Positions 47,905 to 56,995 of a DNA stretch of 64,000 nt are shown here, in pieces. Source of the stretch: an uncultured bacterium. Lineage in GTDB: Bacteria > Planctomycetota > UBA1135 > GCA-002686595. The notes below the pieces were generated by a model that was given only the letters and a program-made list of their open reading frames with translations, was not told the DNA's origin and searched no databases. The stretch covers positions 1 through 64,000 of the forward strand of contig CALCXM010000074.1 in the NCBI GenBank assembly GCA_937905825.1. The letters run 5' to 3'. Within the stretch, counting starts at the first letter, position 1; each line of letters begins with the position of its first letter. The position numbers were made by a program, and so were the translations under genes.

Positions 47905-47934
47905 CGTCAACCCCGAGCCGAACAAGTCCCGAAC
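47905..47934 (-). promoter_or_regulatory. Candidate LexA operator and promoter upstream of the small ORF and lexA
   Basis: On the minus strand GTTC-GGGACTT-GTTC (47934 to 47920) matches the direct-repeat GTTC-N7-GTTC LexA box known from Alphaproteobacteria. A TTGACG -35-like hexamer follows at 47910-47905. A good -10 is not visible. About two chance matches to the bare motif are expected in 64 kb, so the placement is what gives it weight. Confidence 0.45.
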
Positions 47935-48038
47935 AGAAGGTTTTTGTTAGGGGGTCCTGACTTTGGGAGGAAAGGGGCTTTTTTGGATCGAGACATGGGG
48001 TCGGGCTTGATCCGGTGTGAAAAACGGGGGGAGCCGCT

Positions 48039-49775
48039 ATGATTCGCACCCCCCCGTCACCCCGGACGCACGCCTTGGCCACAGATCATCAGCTCGGAAT
48101 CGAGCGCTACCTCACGGGTTTCCATACCCGCCACACGCCCTCCTACCGCTTTGACCTAATTGTTCTGGGCGGTGGCGTCGCGGGCAGCCTGGCGGCCCTG
48201 ACCGCCGCTCGACGGGGTCTGGACGTAGCGGTGGTGACGAAGGCTGGCCTACGCGAGGGCAACACGCGCTACGCGCGCGGCGGGCTGGCTGCGGTCTTGA
48301 GCGATGTGGACTCCTTCGATTCGCACGTGGCCGACACCCTGCGCTGCGGACGTGGCTTGTGCGACCGGGACGTGGTGGAACGCATCATTCACGGGGGACC
48401 CCAGGCCGTGCAGACCCTGGACCGCTTGGGCACTGAGTTTGACCGGGGCGTGAGCGGGGATTGGATGCTTTCCATGGAAGGCGGGCACTCCTTTCCACGC
48501 ATCATCCACGCCGGCGGAGACTCCACGGGCATCGAGATTCAGCGTGCCCTGACGGAGGCCTTGCACAAGGAAGAACGCATCACGCTCTTTCCCGACACCT
48601 TCGCCATCGACTTGCTACGGGAGCCGGATGGGCAGGTGAGTGGAGTCGTCACCAAGGCGGCCAACGGGCAACTGCTGTTGTTCTCCGCCTCCAACGTCTT
48701 GCTCGCCACGGGCGGCGCGGGTCAGGTCTACCGGGAGACGACGAACCCGGTCGTTTCCACCGGAGACGGGGTGGCCATGGCGACCCGTGCGGGCGCGGCC
48801 TTGCGCGACATGGAGTTCGTCCAGTTTCATCCCACGTGCTTGTACATCGCCGGTGCGGCGCGGGTCTTGATCAGCGAGGTGGTGCGCGGTGCCGGCGGAC
48901 GGCTGGTGGACCGCAACCGTGTGGCCTTCATGGAAAGCGCCCACCCCGATGGGGACTTGGCCCCGCGCGATGTGGTCAGTCGCGAGGTCTTCCGTCGCAT
49001 GATCGAAACCGGCGACACGAACGTCTACTTGGATTTCTCGGATGTGGAGGGTGACCCCCATGTGATCTTCCCCAGCATCAGTCGCACCTGCCGCGTGTTC
49101 GGCATGGACATCGCTAGGGATCCAATTCCAGTGCGGCCCGGCGCGCACTACATGGTGGGTGGTTTGGCGGTGGACACGGAGGGGCGCACAAATCTGCCCG
49201 GCCTTTGGGCCGTGGGGGAGAGCGCTTCGACCGGTTTGCACGGAGCCAACCGCATGGGGTCGAACTCCTTGCTTGAAGGCTTGGTGATGGGCACCCGAGC
49301 GGGCGAGTCCATCCATCAGGACCCCGCCCCGCACGTGGTTAAAAGAGCGTTCGAAGGGGCTTCCCGTCGCTGGCATCCGATCGGTGAGCTGCCGGTGGAT
49401 GTGAACATCGAGGACCTCACCTATTCCTTGAAGTCGATGATGTGGCGGCAGATGGGAGTCGAACGGGATCTAGTCGGAATGACCGAAGCTGTGGAGAAGA
49501 TCGGCTTTTGGCAGGGGGTCGTTCAGCAATTGGCGGAACCGGGTCTACCCGCATGGAAGCTGCTCAACATGCTGACGGTCGCGCGGCTGATTTCCATTTC
49601 GGCGCTCTCCCGGGAGGAATCCCGCGGCGTGCACTACCGCGCCGACTTCCCCCAGATGCAAGCTGGAGCTGCACAGCACACCCTGCTGACGCCAAGGATC
49701 CAAGACGATCTCGTTCACTCCGTACGACTCGAACACGTGCCCGTGAAAACGGCTATCCAGGAAGGTCTCTCTTGA
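48039..49775 (+). CDS. nadB: L-aspartate oxidase
   Basis: First enzyme of de novo NAD synthesis: oxidises L-aspartate to iminoaspartate with FAD. It has the N-terminal FAD motif VLGGGVAGSLAALTA, TRYARGGLAAVLS, GGHSFPRIIHAGGDSTG and the succinate-dehydrogenase-family FVQFHPTCLY. The catalytic-region arginine lies in RPGAHYMVGGLAVD, and the substrate loop is GLHGANRMGSNSLLEG. The 578 residues fit with a short N-terminal extension. ATG 48039 follows a G-rich SD (GGGGGGAG). It is followed by hflX with a TTGA overlap. nadA and nadC are not in the window. Confidence 0.94.
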   Translation: MIRTPPSPRTHALATDHQLGIERYLTGFHTRHTPSYRFDLIVLGGGVAGSLAALTAARRGLDVAVVTKAGLREGNTRYARGGLAAVLSDVDSFDSHVADTLRCGRGLCDRDVVERIIHGGPQAVQTLDRLGTEFDRGVSGDWMLSMEGGHSFPRIIHAGGDSTGIEIQRALTEALHKEERITLFPDTFAIDLLREPDGQVSGVVTKAANGQLLLFSASNVLLATGGAGQVYRETTNPVVSTGDGVAMATRAGAALRDMEFVQFHPTCLYIAGAARVLISEVVRGAGGRLVDRNRVAFMESAHPDGDLAPRDVVSREVFRRMIETGDTNVYLDFSDVEGDPHVIFPSISRTCRVFGMDIARDPIPVRPGAHYMVGGLAVDTEGRTNLPGLWAVGESASTGLHGANRMGSNSLLEGLVMGTRAGESIHQDPAPHVVKRAFEGASRRWHPIGELPVDVNIEDLTYSLKSMMWRQMGVERDLVGMTEAVEKIGFWQGVVQQLAEPGLPAWKLLNMLTVARLISISALSREESRGVHYRADFPQMQAGAAQHTLLTPRIQDDLVHSVRLEHVPVKTAIQEGLS

Positions 49776-51112
49776 AACCGCAACCGAGCCCGACAAAGGC
49801 GAACCGCGAGCGCATGCTTGTCTGTGGCGTCTTGATCGGAGACCAAAAGCCAGAGCCCGAAGGGGAACTGTCCGAACTGATTGGGCTGGTCAAGGCCGCC
49901 GGCGGCGAGGTGGTCGGGGAGCCGATCACCCAACGTCGCGAGCGTCCGCACGCTGCGACGGCCATGGGCAAGGGCAAGGTGGAAGAGATCAAGATCGAAG
50001 TCGATGCCTACAAGCCGGATGCGGTGGTGGTGGACAACGACCTGACCCCGGCCCAAGGGCGCAACTTGGAGAAGGCCTGGGAGTGTCGCGTGATCGATCG
50101 CTCCGAGCTGATCCTCGACATCTTTGCGGGGCGCGCGCGCACGCGGCAGGCCAAACTCCAAGTGGAACTTGCGCAGAACGAATACATGGCGCCGCGCCTG
50201 CGGCGCATGTGGACGCACCTCGAGCGCCTGGAAGGTGCGATTGGAAGTCGCGGTCCTGGGGAGACGCAGCTCGAGACCGACCGCCGACTGCTGCGCAAGC
50301 GCATCAGTGATTTGAAGCGCGAACTGCGAACGATCGAAGAGCGCAAGCTACGCGAGGTGGTCTCCCGTTCCGATCAGTTCACTATCGGCTTGGTGGGCTA
50401 CACGAACGCGGGCAAGTCGACCTTGATGAACAAGCTCACGAATGCCGGCGTGCTGGTGGCGGACATGCTCTTCGCCACCCTCGACACGCGCACGCGCCAA
50501 TGGAAACTGAAGGACGGTCGCACCGTGCTCTTGAGCGACACGGTGGGATTCCTTGGACGACTGCCGCACCACCTGGTGGCGTCTTTCCACGCGACCCTGG
50601 AGGAGACTCTCAACGCGGACCTGCTGCTGCACGTGGTCGACGCGTCCCATCCTGACGCGGTCGAGCAGATGGGAGCGGTGGACGAGGTTTTGGAAAGCCT
50701 GGCTCACTCCACCCGTGCGGGCGTGCTGGTGCTCAACAAGATCGACAACGTGGTGGACCCGATCGAGTTGCAGTTCCTCGCGAAAGATCGCACGGAACGC
50801 ATCTGTCACCTCTCCGCCGTGACGGGAGAAGGTGTGGATCGCTTGGACGCCATGATCGCGAAGATGTTGGACGCCCGCTCCGCCCTGCTGCGTATTCGAT
50901 TGCCCCTGGCGGACGGCCGCACGGCGGCACTCGTGCGGCAGTACGGGTTGATTGAAGAAGAGCTCGTGGAAGGGGACCAAAACCTGGTCTTCCGAGTGCG
51001 CATGGATGAGGGCGCCCTGGGCAACCTGAAGCGCGCCGCCGGCGGGGATCTACACTGCGAGGTGCTCGAACCCGCCATTGAACCGTTGATCGAGCAGGGA
51101 GAAATCCTCTAG
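49772..51112 (+). CDS. hflX: GTPase HflX
   Basis: Ribosome-associated GTPase that splits or rescues stalled ribosomes. The HflX N-terminal domain has VVDNDLTPAQGRNLEKAWECRVIDR and AGRARTRQAKLQVELAQ. The signature GSRGPGETQLETDRR is followed by a helical linker and the G domain: GYTNAGKSTLMNKL (G1), DTVGFLGRLPHHL (G3), NKID (G4). The TTG at 49772 is chosen because a strong SD, AGGAAGG at 49759-49765, stands at ideal spacing and the codon overlaps the nadB stop (TTGA). ATG 49814 is the alternative. The length, 446 residues, is normal. Confidence 0.92.
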   Translation: MKPQPSPTKANRERMLVCGVLIGDQKPEPEGELSELIGLVKAAGGEVVGEPITQRRERPHAATAMGKGKVEEIKIEVDAYKPDAVVVDNDLTPAQGRNLEKAWECRVIDRSELILDIFAGRARTRQAKLQVELAQNEYMAPRLRRMWTHLERLEGAIGSRGPGETQLETDRRLLRKRISDLKRELRTIEERKLREVVSRSDQFTIGLVGYTNAGKSTLMNKLTNAGVLVADMLFATLDTRTRQWKLKDGRTVLLSDTVGFLGRLPHHLVASFHATLEETLNADLLLHVVDASHPDAVEQMGAVDEVLESLAHSTRAGVLVLNKIDNVVDPIELQFLAKDRTERICHLSAVTGEGVDRLDAMIAKMLDARSALLRIRLPLADGRTAALVRQYGLIEEELVEGDQNLVFRVRMDEGALGNLKRAAGGDLHCEVLEPAIEPLIEQGEIL

Positions 51113-51208
51113 CGCGCGCGCCGGACCTCTGTCGAAGACCCCTGAGCAGGGGCCCGGCAAGAAATACAGAAAGGGAGGCGGCCCAGGCGGTACACTTCGT
51201 TCGCCCCC

Positions 51209-51255
51209 CCCCTGCGAGTCAAATCCAGCACACCCCCCCCTGAATGCTCCCCCCC
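51209..51255 (+). repeat. Three poly-C tracts around the sulfatase-like gene start
   Basis: Runs of nine, eight and seven C lie within about 45 bp. The last one falls directly after ATG-CT, inside the coding sequence. One-base slippage there would shift the frame at codon 2-4. Confidence 0.7.
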
Positions 51256-52719
51256 AGGTTCTCCGCCCTGGCGCTTCCGTTGCTGCTCATCGGTTGCGCC
51301 GACGAAGTTCAAGCGCCCGATCGTCCGGACGTGGTTCTCGTGGTCTGCGACACGTTGCGTAGCGACCGGCTCGGCTGCTACGGCTACCCGCGCGCGACGT
51401 CTCCGATCATCGATAGCTTGGCGGCGGGAGGCGTTGTCTTCGAGGACAACACCTGCCAGTGGCCCTGGACCCTGCCGTCCATGGTCTCGCTGTTCGAGGG
51501 ACGCTACGTCACTGCCTATCGAGACAAATTGGAGGAGCATGTGCCTTCCCTGCCCGAGATCTTCCGGGACGCTGGCTACATCACCGTGGGGCTGGCGGCC
51601 AATTGCTTGGTGGACGAAAGCCAGGGCTTCGACCGCGGTTTTGATCACTTCGATGGCTTGAACTGTTGGGACGAGAACGGCGAGCGCGATCCCTCTGGCC
51701 GCAACATCGAGCAACTTTCTGAGTTGGCGTTGGAGGCCGTGCGCGACGTGCTCGTCTTGGATGAGAAGGGCCAGCGCCGGCCCCTGTTCTTGTACTTGCA
51801 CGCGTACGATCCCCACGATCCCTACAGCCCTCACCCGCAGTTCAAGCAAGCCCTGCCGACCACCGAGAGCGGGCCGCCTTCCCCACCGGAATACTGGCGC
51901 GAGACCTTTGCCCAAGCCGGCAATGGGTACGACAAGGACAAGCTAACCGCAGATCTCGCGTTCTTGACCGATGCCCGCGGGCGCTACGATCAGGAAGTGC
52001 GCTACTTCGATTTGAAGCTGGGCAAGCTGCTGGCAGATCTCCAAGGCTTGGGCGTCAACAGGGACGCGCTGACCGCTCTGGTTTCCGATCACGGGGAAGG
52101 GCTTTGGGAGCATCTGCGCAATGAGCCCCAGAAGCGTCTGATGAAACGCTCTCCCAAGCAGTTCTTCTACCAGACCCATGGGGGCAACTCCTACCAAACG
52201 GTGATGGCGACACCTTTCCTGATGTGGGGGCGCGGAGTCCCTTCCGGGGTGCGCATCTCCCAGGGCACGGAGAACGTGGACTTGATTCCAACTCTGCTAG
52301 AACTCGCCGACATCGCGCCCCCGGAGGGCTTGGACGGTCACAGCCTGGTGCCCTTGATGAGCGGCGACGGAGTCTCGCCTCGTGAATACGTTTATTGCTA
52401 CGGCAGCCACGGGATCGCGATTCGGCACCTGGAGAGTGGGTACAAGTTGATCATTCCCAGCGGTAGGTCGATCGACAGCCAACGGCCCATGGAACTCTTC
52501 AATCTGAAGGAGGATCCCCACGAGCGCCGCAACGTGGCGAAGCAGAATCCCGAGTGGGTCAAGCGCTTGGCGGACGAGTACACGCATTGGATGGCCGCCA
52601 ACCCGACGACCTCGTCCACCAAGGTGGATCGCCACAACGAGCAAAACGCCGAGGACCGTGCGCGCTTGAAGGCCAAGATGGAGGCCCTGGGGTACACCGG
52701 GCTGGAGACCGGAGAGTAG
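51244..52719 (+). CDS. Sulfatase-superfamily lipoprotein without the CxPxR motif
   Basis: Alkaline-phosphatase-fold hydrolase exported as a lipoprotein (signal ending LLLIGC, Cys18). Metal-binding DVVLVVCDTLRSDRLGCYG and the second site VSDHGEGLWEH are intact. The nucleophile region reads WPWTLPSMVSLFEGR where sulfatases have C/S-x-P-x-R, so formylglycine formation is not expected. The threonine in WTLPS may be the nucleophile, as in phospho-transferring relatives. The real substrate may be a phosphate or phosphonate ester and not a sulfate ester. 491 residues. Homopolymeric C tracts lie just before and after the start codon. Confidence 0.85.
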   Translation: MLPPRFSALALPLLLIGCADEVQAPDRPDVVLVVCDTLRSDRLGCYGYPRATSPIIDSLAAGGVVFEDNTCQWPWTLPSMVSLFEGRYVTAYRDKLEEHVPSLPEIFRDAGYITVGLAANCLVDESQGFDRGFDHFDGLNCWDENGERDPSGRNIEQLSELALEAVRDVLVLDEKGQRRPLFLYLHAYDPHDPYSPHPQFKQALPTTESGPPSPPEYWRETFAQAGNGYDKDKLTADLAFLTDARGRYDQEVRYFDLKLGKLLADLQGLGVNRDALTALVSDHGEGLWEHLRNEPQKRLMKRSPKQFFYQTHGGNSYQTVMATPFLMWGRGVPSGVRISQGTENVDLIPTLLELADIAPPEGLDGHSLVPLMSGDGVSPREYVYCYGSHGIAIRHLESGYKLIIPSGRSIDSQRPMELFNLKEDPHERRNVAKQNPEWVKRLADEYTHWMAANPTTSSTKVDRHNEQNAEDRARLKAKMEALGYTGLETGE

Positions 52720-52792
52720 CTGCCTTGTGGAACACTTCCCGGTAAGCGGGGAGTGGCTCCGCACTGGGAGCCCCGACGCCCCGGCCCTTGGC

Positions 52793-53299
52793 TTAGGGCC
52801 GGGCCTGTCCGGGGAAGAGCACTTCCCACTCGGGCAGCTTGAGCGTCGTGCCCGCGCGCAACTCATCTGGACTGGCCAGGCCGTTGTGAGTGGCCACTCT
52901 GGCCGGGATCGGGTCGCGGCCGGAGCCGTAGAACTCCTCGCAGATTTTCGATAGAACGCGACCTTCCGGCACCAAGTACTCGAAGTCCGCGGGGACTTGG
53001 GCGGGGGTGCTCTCGGGGGCCGCAGGCGACTGCTGCGCTCCGGGCTGCGTGCGCTTGAACTGAGGCCTCCCGGCGGTCCCCGGGGCAGGGCTCACGGGTT
53101 CCGGCAGCTCGACCGGGTCGGCGCCGCTGGGGCGCCCGATCACGATCGTGCCCCAGTCGTCTTCGCGTTCCTCCAGATTGCCTGGGGCGCGCTGCAGGGA
53201 GTCGCGCTCCTCCCGCAGCGCAGCGGTCCAGGTGCCTTGCCAGTAGCTAGCAGCGCCAAATAGCGCCAGCAGCAACAGCAAGCCCAGGACCGCTCTCAC
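52793..53299 (-). CDS. LysM-domain membrane-anchored protein
   Basis: A 168-residue protein with an N-terminal span (about 4-20, LGLLLLLALFGAASYW) and a Pro/Gln-rich linker. A C-terminal LysM-like domain (about 108-160) has YLVPEGRVLSKICEEFYGSG and ATHNGLASPDELRAGTTLKLP. LysM modules bind peptidoglycan or chitin-like glycans. It follows secDF by 12 bp on the same strand, so it is probably co-transcribed. A CCCGGCCCT/AGGGCCGGG hairpin overlaps its stop codon. Confidence 0.83.
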   Translation of the reverse strand: MRAVLGLLLLLALFGAASYWQGTWTAALREERDSLQRAPGNLEEREDDWGTIVIGRPSGADPVELPEPVSPAPGTAGRPQFKRTQPGAQQSPAAPESTPAQVPADFEYLVPEGRVLSKICEEFYGSGRDPIPARVATHNGLASPDELRAGTTLKLPEWEVLFPGQARP

Positions 53300-53311
53300 G
53301 CCTAGCTACCC

Positions 53312-56287
53312 TCAGGCGGCAGGGTTGTGGGTGCTTGCATCCTTCGCGCGACGCTTGTTCGCCAGGTTCTCGAACCAGACGAGCGCCGGGGAGGCCACGA
53401 ACACCGAGGAGTACGTTCCGACAATCACGCCGAAGGTCAGAGCGAAGGCGAAGCCTTCGAGCACCGAGCCGCCACCATAGTTGAAGATGAACAGGATGAA
53501 GACCGAGATCAACGTGGTGACCGAGGTCAGGATCGTCCGCGACAGACATTGGTTGATCGAGATGTCGAGCACCTCGGTCAGGGTCTTGTCCGCCATGCGC
53601 GGGCGGTTCTCACGGATGCGGTCGAAGACAACGATCGTGTCGTTCAAGGAGTAACCGATGATCGTCAGGAAGGCGGCGATCATGGGCAGGCTGATCTCCG
53701 CGTTGATGATCCCGAGTTGATCGCAGATAGCGAGTGCTCCCAAGGTCATCAGCACGTCGTGCACAAGGGCGGCCACAGCAGCGAAGCTGAAGCTGTACTC
53801 GGCGAAACGTGCGCGGATGTACATGACAATCGCGAAGAGCGAGATCAGGATCGCGAGGATCGCTGAGTCGCGCAGCTCGCCAACCACCTGGGAACCAACC
53901 TCGGAAGACTCCGGAATCGGAACCGAGAGCAGGTAGTCCCGGCCGTTGCTGTCCTTCTTGGCGTTGAACAGGTTTCCGATCGTGGAGCTCACCAATTTGG
54001 TGTTGGCGGTGGGGGAGACGCTGGTCGTGAAGGCATAGGTCCCGACGAAGCCTTCCACGGGGCTCATGCTGACCTCACCGAAGCCGCCAGCGGAAAGCAC
54101 CGCTTGCAGGTCCTCGGGGCTGTGGGCCTCATCGAAGTAAATGCGACCGAGGGCACCCGTGCCTTCGATGCGTGCATCGACTGGGCCCTTGGCGAGCAGG
54201 TCCTCGAGGGCGGTTCCGATGTCGTCCTCGCCCGTGGACTCAGCGCCGGCTTCCTTCGCCTCAGCTGGGTCCACCAGGCTCTTGTAGGTGATGCGGAAGA
54301 CGCGGTAGCCATCGGTGTCGTTGCCGGAGGCGCGCAGGGCGACCACCTGGGCAGACTTTCCGAGGGCGCCTTCGATGCCCGCGATGCGTTCACGCACCAG
54401 GGAAACCTGCTGGGGCTCTTCCAAGTTGACCGTCACCGAAACGCCGCCAGTGAAATCGATGCCCAGGGTCTTCTCCGCAGGCAAGGAGATGAAGAGAACC
54501 AGACCAGCGAGGATGATGAGTGCCGAGATCGGCAAAACGATCTTGGCCTTCTGGATGAACTTGACGCTGGTCTGACCGACCAACTGGCTCATGGTGAAGG
54601 AAGTCGTGCCGTTCTTGAGGGAGCGTTCGACCATCACACGGGTGATCACCAAGGCGGCGAACACAGCGGTGACGATACCGATCATCAAGGTCGTGGCGAA
54701 TCCACGCACCGGGCCGGTTCCCTGGGAGTACAGGATGAAGCCGGTGATGAAGGTTGTCAGGTTGGCGTCGATGATCGTGACGAAGGCGCGCGAGAAACCG
54801 TTTTCGACGGCCTGGGGCAGCTTGCGCCCGCGGGCCAGCTCCTCTCGGATGCGCTCGTAGATCAGGATGTTGGCGTCCACCGCCATACCGACGGTCAGGA
54901 TGATTCCGGCCACGCCGGGCAGGGTCAGGGTGGCGCGCAGGAAGGCCATTCCGCCCATCAGCATGACGAGCGCGCAGACCAGGCTGACTGCGGCGAAGAT
55001 GCCGAGCTTGCGGTAGTAGACCATCATGAAGACCAGCACCAGGGTCAGGCCCAGGAGCGCACTGGTCAAGCCACGCTTAACGTACTCGTCACCGAGCTTT
55101 GCGCCGACCCGTTCGGCCTCTTGCAGCTCCGGCTTCATGATCAAGGAGCCGGATTTCAGCACCTGAACCATCTCCAAGACTTCCGCCTCGGTGAAGCCGC
55201 CGGTGCCGCCGGTGATGATGAAGTTGGCGCCTAGGCGGCCGTTGATGGTGGCCATGCTGACGATCACGTCGTTCAGCACGATGGACATCAGGTTGCCCTT
55301 GTTCGTTCCGGTGAAGTCGCTGAAGGCGAATTCTTTCTCGGTGCCCATGGAGAGGGCCACGGCGGGCCAGCCCATCTGGTCCCGTGAACGGCTAACGTTC
55401 TTGAGGTCGTCTCCGGTGAAGCTCCACTCGTCCTTGGGGGTCACCAAGAGCACGATGTCGAGGGGGTTCTCGTTGCGGTTGCCCTGATCGTCGATGATGA
55501 CTTGCGGGAAGGCGCGAACATTTCCGAGGGGGCCGGGGCGCGCCGCCAGCTCCTGGTTGTAGATCGAGATTGGCGTGTCGGGGTTTGCCGCGCGCCATGC
55601 GACAGCGGCCGCGCGCTCGGCTGTCAGGTCCGTGCCGGGGGGGAAGTCGTCCGAGTTCGCTCCGATGTAGAGCTTCATGGAACCGGGGTTCTCAATCTTG
55701 GACTTGATCGGGTCCTCGCCCTTGAGCTCGATCAGCGACTGGGCCGGGTGGTTGGCCGGGCTCGTGCCGTCGACTCCGCGTCGAAGCCCTCCCAGCTCCG
55801 TTCCCTTGCGCGATGTGTAGTGCATGCGCTCGGAGCCGATCTGGATCGAACCACCGGTGACGGGGAAGAGGTTGAGCATCTCCTCGCCTTCGGTCTGCAG
55901 CTTGAGGCTGATGCGCAGGGGGTCCAGGTCCGCCACGAGCAGCGCCGTCGCATCCGCACCCGTGATGTTCGCCGTCGAGGGAATCTCGATCACGAAGCGG
56001 TTGGTGCCCTCCGCGATGAAGCTGGCTTCCAAGGTACCGTTGGGGTCCACCCGTTCCCGCAGGATCGAGAGCGTGTCGCTCAAGAGCTTGGCTTGATCCA
56101 GGTGCTCCGCCGGCGTGATCTTGCCTTCGGCCAGGGCTTGGTCCCAGTCGATTTCGTAGACGAGACGTTGGCCACCGGAGAGGTCGAGACCCAGTCGGAA
56201 GGGCTCCTCGGGCAGCAGCATGGAAAGTGCGGAGCCGACGAGCAGCAGGAAGATCAGGATGGTCTTGCGACCCAGGTTCTCAGCCAT
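53312..56287 (-). CDS. secDF: Protein translocase SecDF, single polypeptide
   Basis: Proton-driven accessory subunit of the Sec translocon. The SecD half starts with ILIFLLLVGSALSML and LGLDLSGGQRLVYEID, has a large periplasmic region, then six spans with GMAVDANILIYERIREEL. The SecF half begins near residue 560 with TSVKFIQKAKIVLP, LGIDFTGGVSV and, in its membrane part, SLNDTIVVFDRIREN. The 991-residue length exceeds that of B. subtilis SecDF because both periplasmic loops are expanded (for example a segment with P1-like inserts near 150-300). No yajC is visible next to it. It sits between rplS and the LysM gene. Confidence 0.94.
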   Translation of the reverse strand: MAENLGRKTILIFLLLVGSALSMLLPEEPFRLGLDLSGGQRLVYEIDWDQALAEGKITPAEHLDQAKLLSDTLSILRERVDPNGTLEASFIAEGTNRFVIEIPSTANITGADATALLVADLDPLRISLKLQTEGEEMLNLFPVTGGSIQIGSERMHYTSRKGTELGGLRRGVDGTSPANHPAQSLIELKGEDPIKSKIENPGSMKLYIGANSDDFPPGTDLTAERAAAVAWRAANPDTPISIYNQELAARPGPLGNVRAFPQVIIDDQGNRNENPLDIVLLVTPKDEWSFTGDDLKNVSRSRDQMGWPAVALSMGTEKEFAFSDFTGTNKGNLMSIVLNDVIVSMATINGRLGANFIITGGTGGFTEAEVLEMVQVLKSGSLIMKPELQEAERVGAKLGDEYVKRGLTSALLGLTLVLVFMMVYYRKLGIFAAVSLVCALVMLMGGMAFLRATLTLPGVAGIILTVGMAVDANILIYERIREELARGRKLPQAVENGFSRAFVTIIDANLTTFITGFILYSQGTGPVRGFATTLMIGIVTAVFAALVITRVMVERSLKNGTTSFTMSQLVGQTSVKFIQKAKIVLPISALIILAGLVLFISLPAEKTLGIDFTGGVSVTVNLEEPQQVSLVRERIAGIEGALGKSAQVVALRASGNDTDGYRVFRITYKSLVDPAEAKEAGAESTGEDDIGTALEDLLAKGPVDARIEGTGALGRIYFDEAHSPEDLQAVLSAGGFGEVSMSPVEGFVGTYAFTTSVSPTANTKLVSSTIGNLFNAKKDSNGRDYLLSVPIPESSEVGSQVVGELRDSAILAILISLFAIVMYIRARFAEYSFSFAAVAALVHDVLMTLGALAICDQLGIINAEISLPMIAAFLTIIGYSLNDTIVVFDRIRENRPRMADKTLTEVLDISINQCLSRTILTSVTTLISVFILFIFNYGGGSVLEGFAFALTFGVIVGTYSSVFVASPALVWFENLANKRRAKDASTHNPAA

Positions 56288-56420
56288 GGGAGAGGGGGCC
56301 GGCTGAGCCGGCGGAGGAAGTTCGGAACGGTTCGTTCCAGAAGCCTTGGCGCGTGGTTCTTCTTATTCAATGGTCGAACGCGCGCGGATAGGTGCATCCA
56401 CGCGCGTTCTACGGAGGAGT

Positions 56421-56876
56421 TTACTCCTCGCCTTCGGTCGCAGCAGCGGGCTTGGAAGCCGCGCGCTCGGCCGCAGCAGCCGCTTGGGCTGCTTGGATGC
56501 TCTCGTCCCGGGAGCGCTCGCGACGAGCCTTCTCGCCGAGCAGTTCCTTGACGCGAGTCTTCTTGCCGACGCGATCGCGAAGGAAGTAGAGCTTGGCCCG
56601 GCGGACGTCGCCACGACGGGCGATCTCCACTTCCTGGACGCGCGGGTTGTGCAGGGGGAAGATACGCTCAACGCCTTCCCCTTGAACGATCCGACGGACG
56701 GTGATCGTCTTGCGGATGCCGCGTCCACCAATGGACAGGACGGTGCCGCTGAAGATCTGGATTCGTTCTTTTTCACCTTCGCGAATCAGGTAGTGGACGT
56801 TGACCGTGTCGCCGACGTGCACGGCGGGAAGGACGTCCTTCCCATTTTCTGCTTCAAGAGTTTCGATCAGGTTCAT
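56421..56876 (-). CDS. rplS: 50S ribosomal protein L19
   Basis: Ribosomal protein at the 30S-50S interface. The core (1-115) is canonical: MNLIETLEAEN, VHVGDTVNVHYLIREGEKERIQ, FSGTVLSIGGRGI, TVRRIVQGEGVERIFPLHNP and RRGDVRRAKLYFLRDRVGK. An Ala/Glu-rich tail of about 30 residues extends beyond the usual length. ATG 56876 is used; the longer frame adds eleven unconserved residues. It follows trmD on the same strand, the usual gene order. Confidence 0.95.
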   Translation of the reverse strand: MNLIETLEAENGKDVLPAVHVGDTVNVHYLIREGEKERIQIFSGTVLSIGGRGIRKTITVRRIVQGEGVERIFPLHNPRVQEVEIARRGDVRRAKLYFLRDRVGKKTRVKELLGEKARRERSRDESIQAAQAAAAAERAASKPAAATEGEE

Positions 56877-56995
56877 CGCTAGATTTGAGTGCTGAGCACT
56901 CGGGGGCAATAGGGTCTAAGTGGTGTTTGGTTCTGTCTTTGTTGACCCGCGCTCGTGAATCGTTGCCTTGTTGGGGATCCCCTCAGGGAGATTCC

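Noticed and set aside
47556..47960. 134-codon plus-strand frame over the lexA promoter region
   Set aside because: Arg/Gly-rich, opposite to the lexA transcript, and lacks an SD; the 28-residue frame on the minus strand is better supported.
54104..55234. 376-codon frame antisense to secDF
   Set aside because: Shadow frame rich in Gly, Gln, His and Asp opposite a well-conserved gene.
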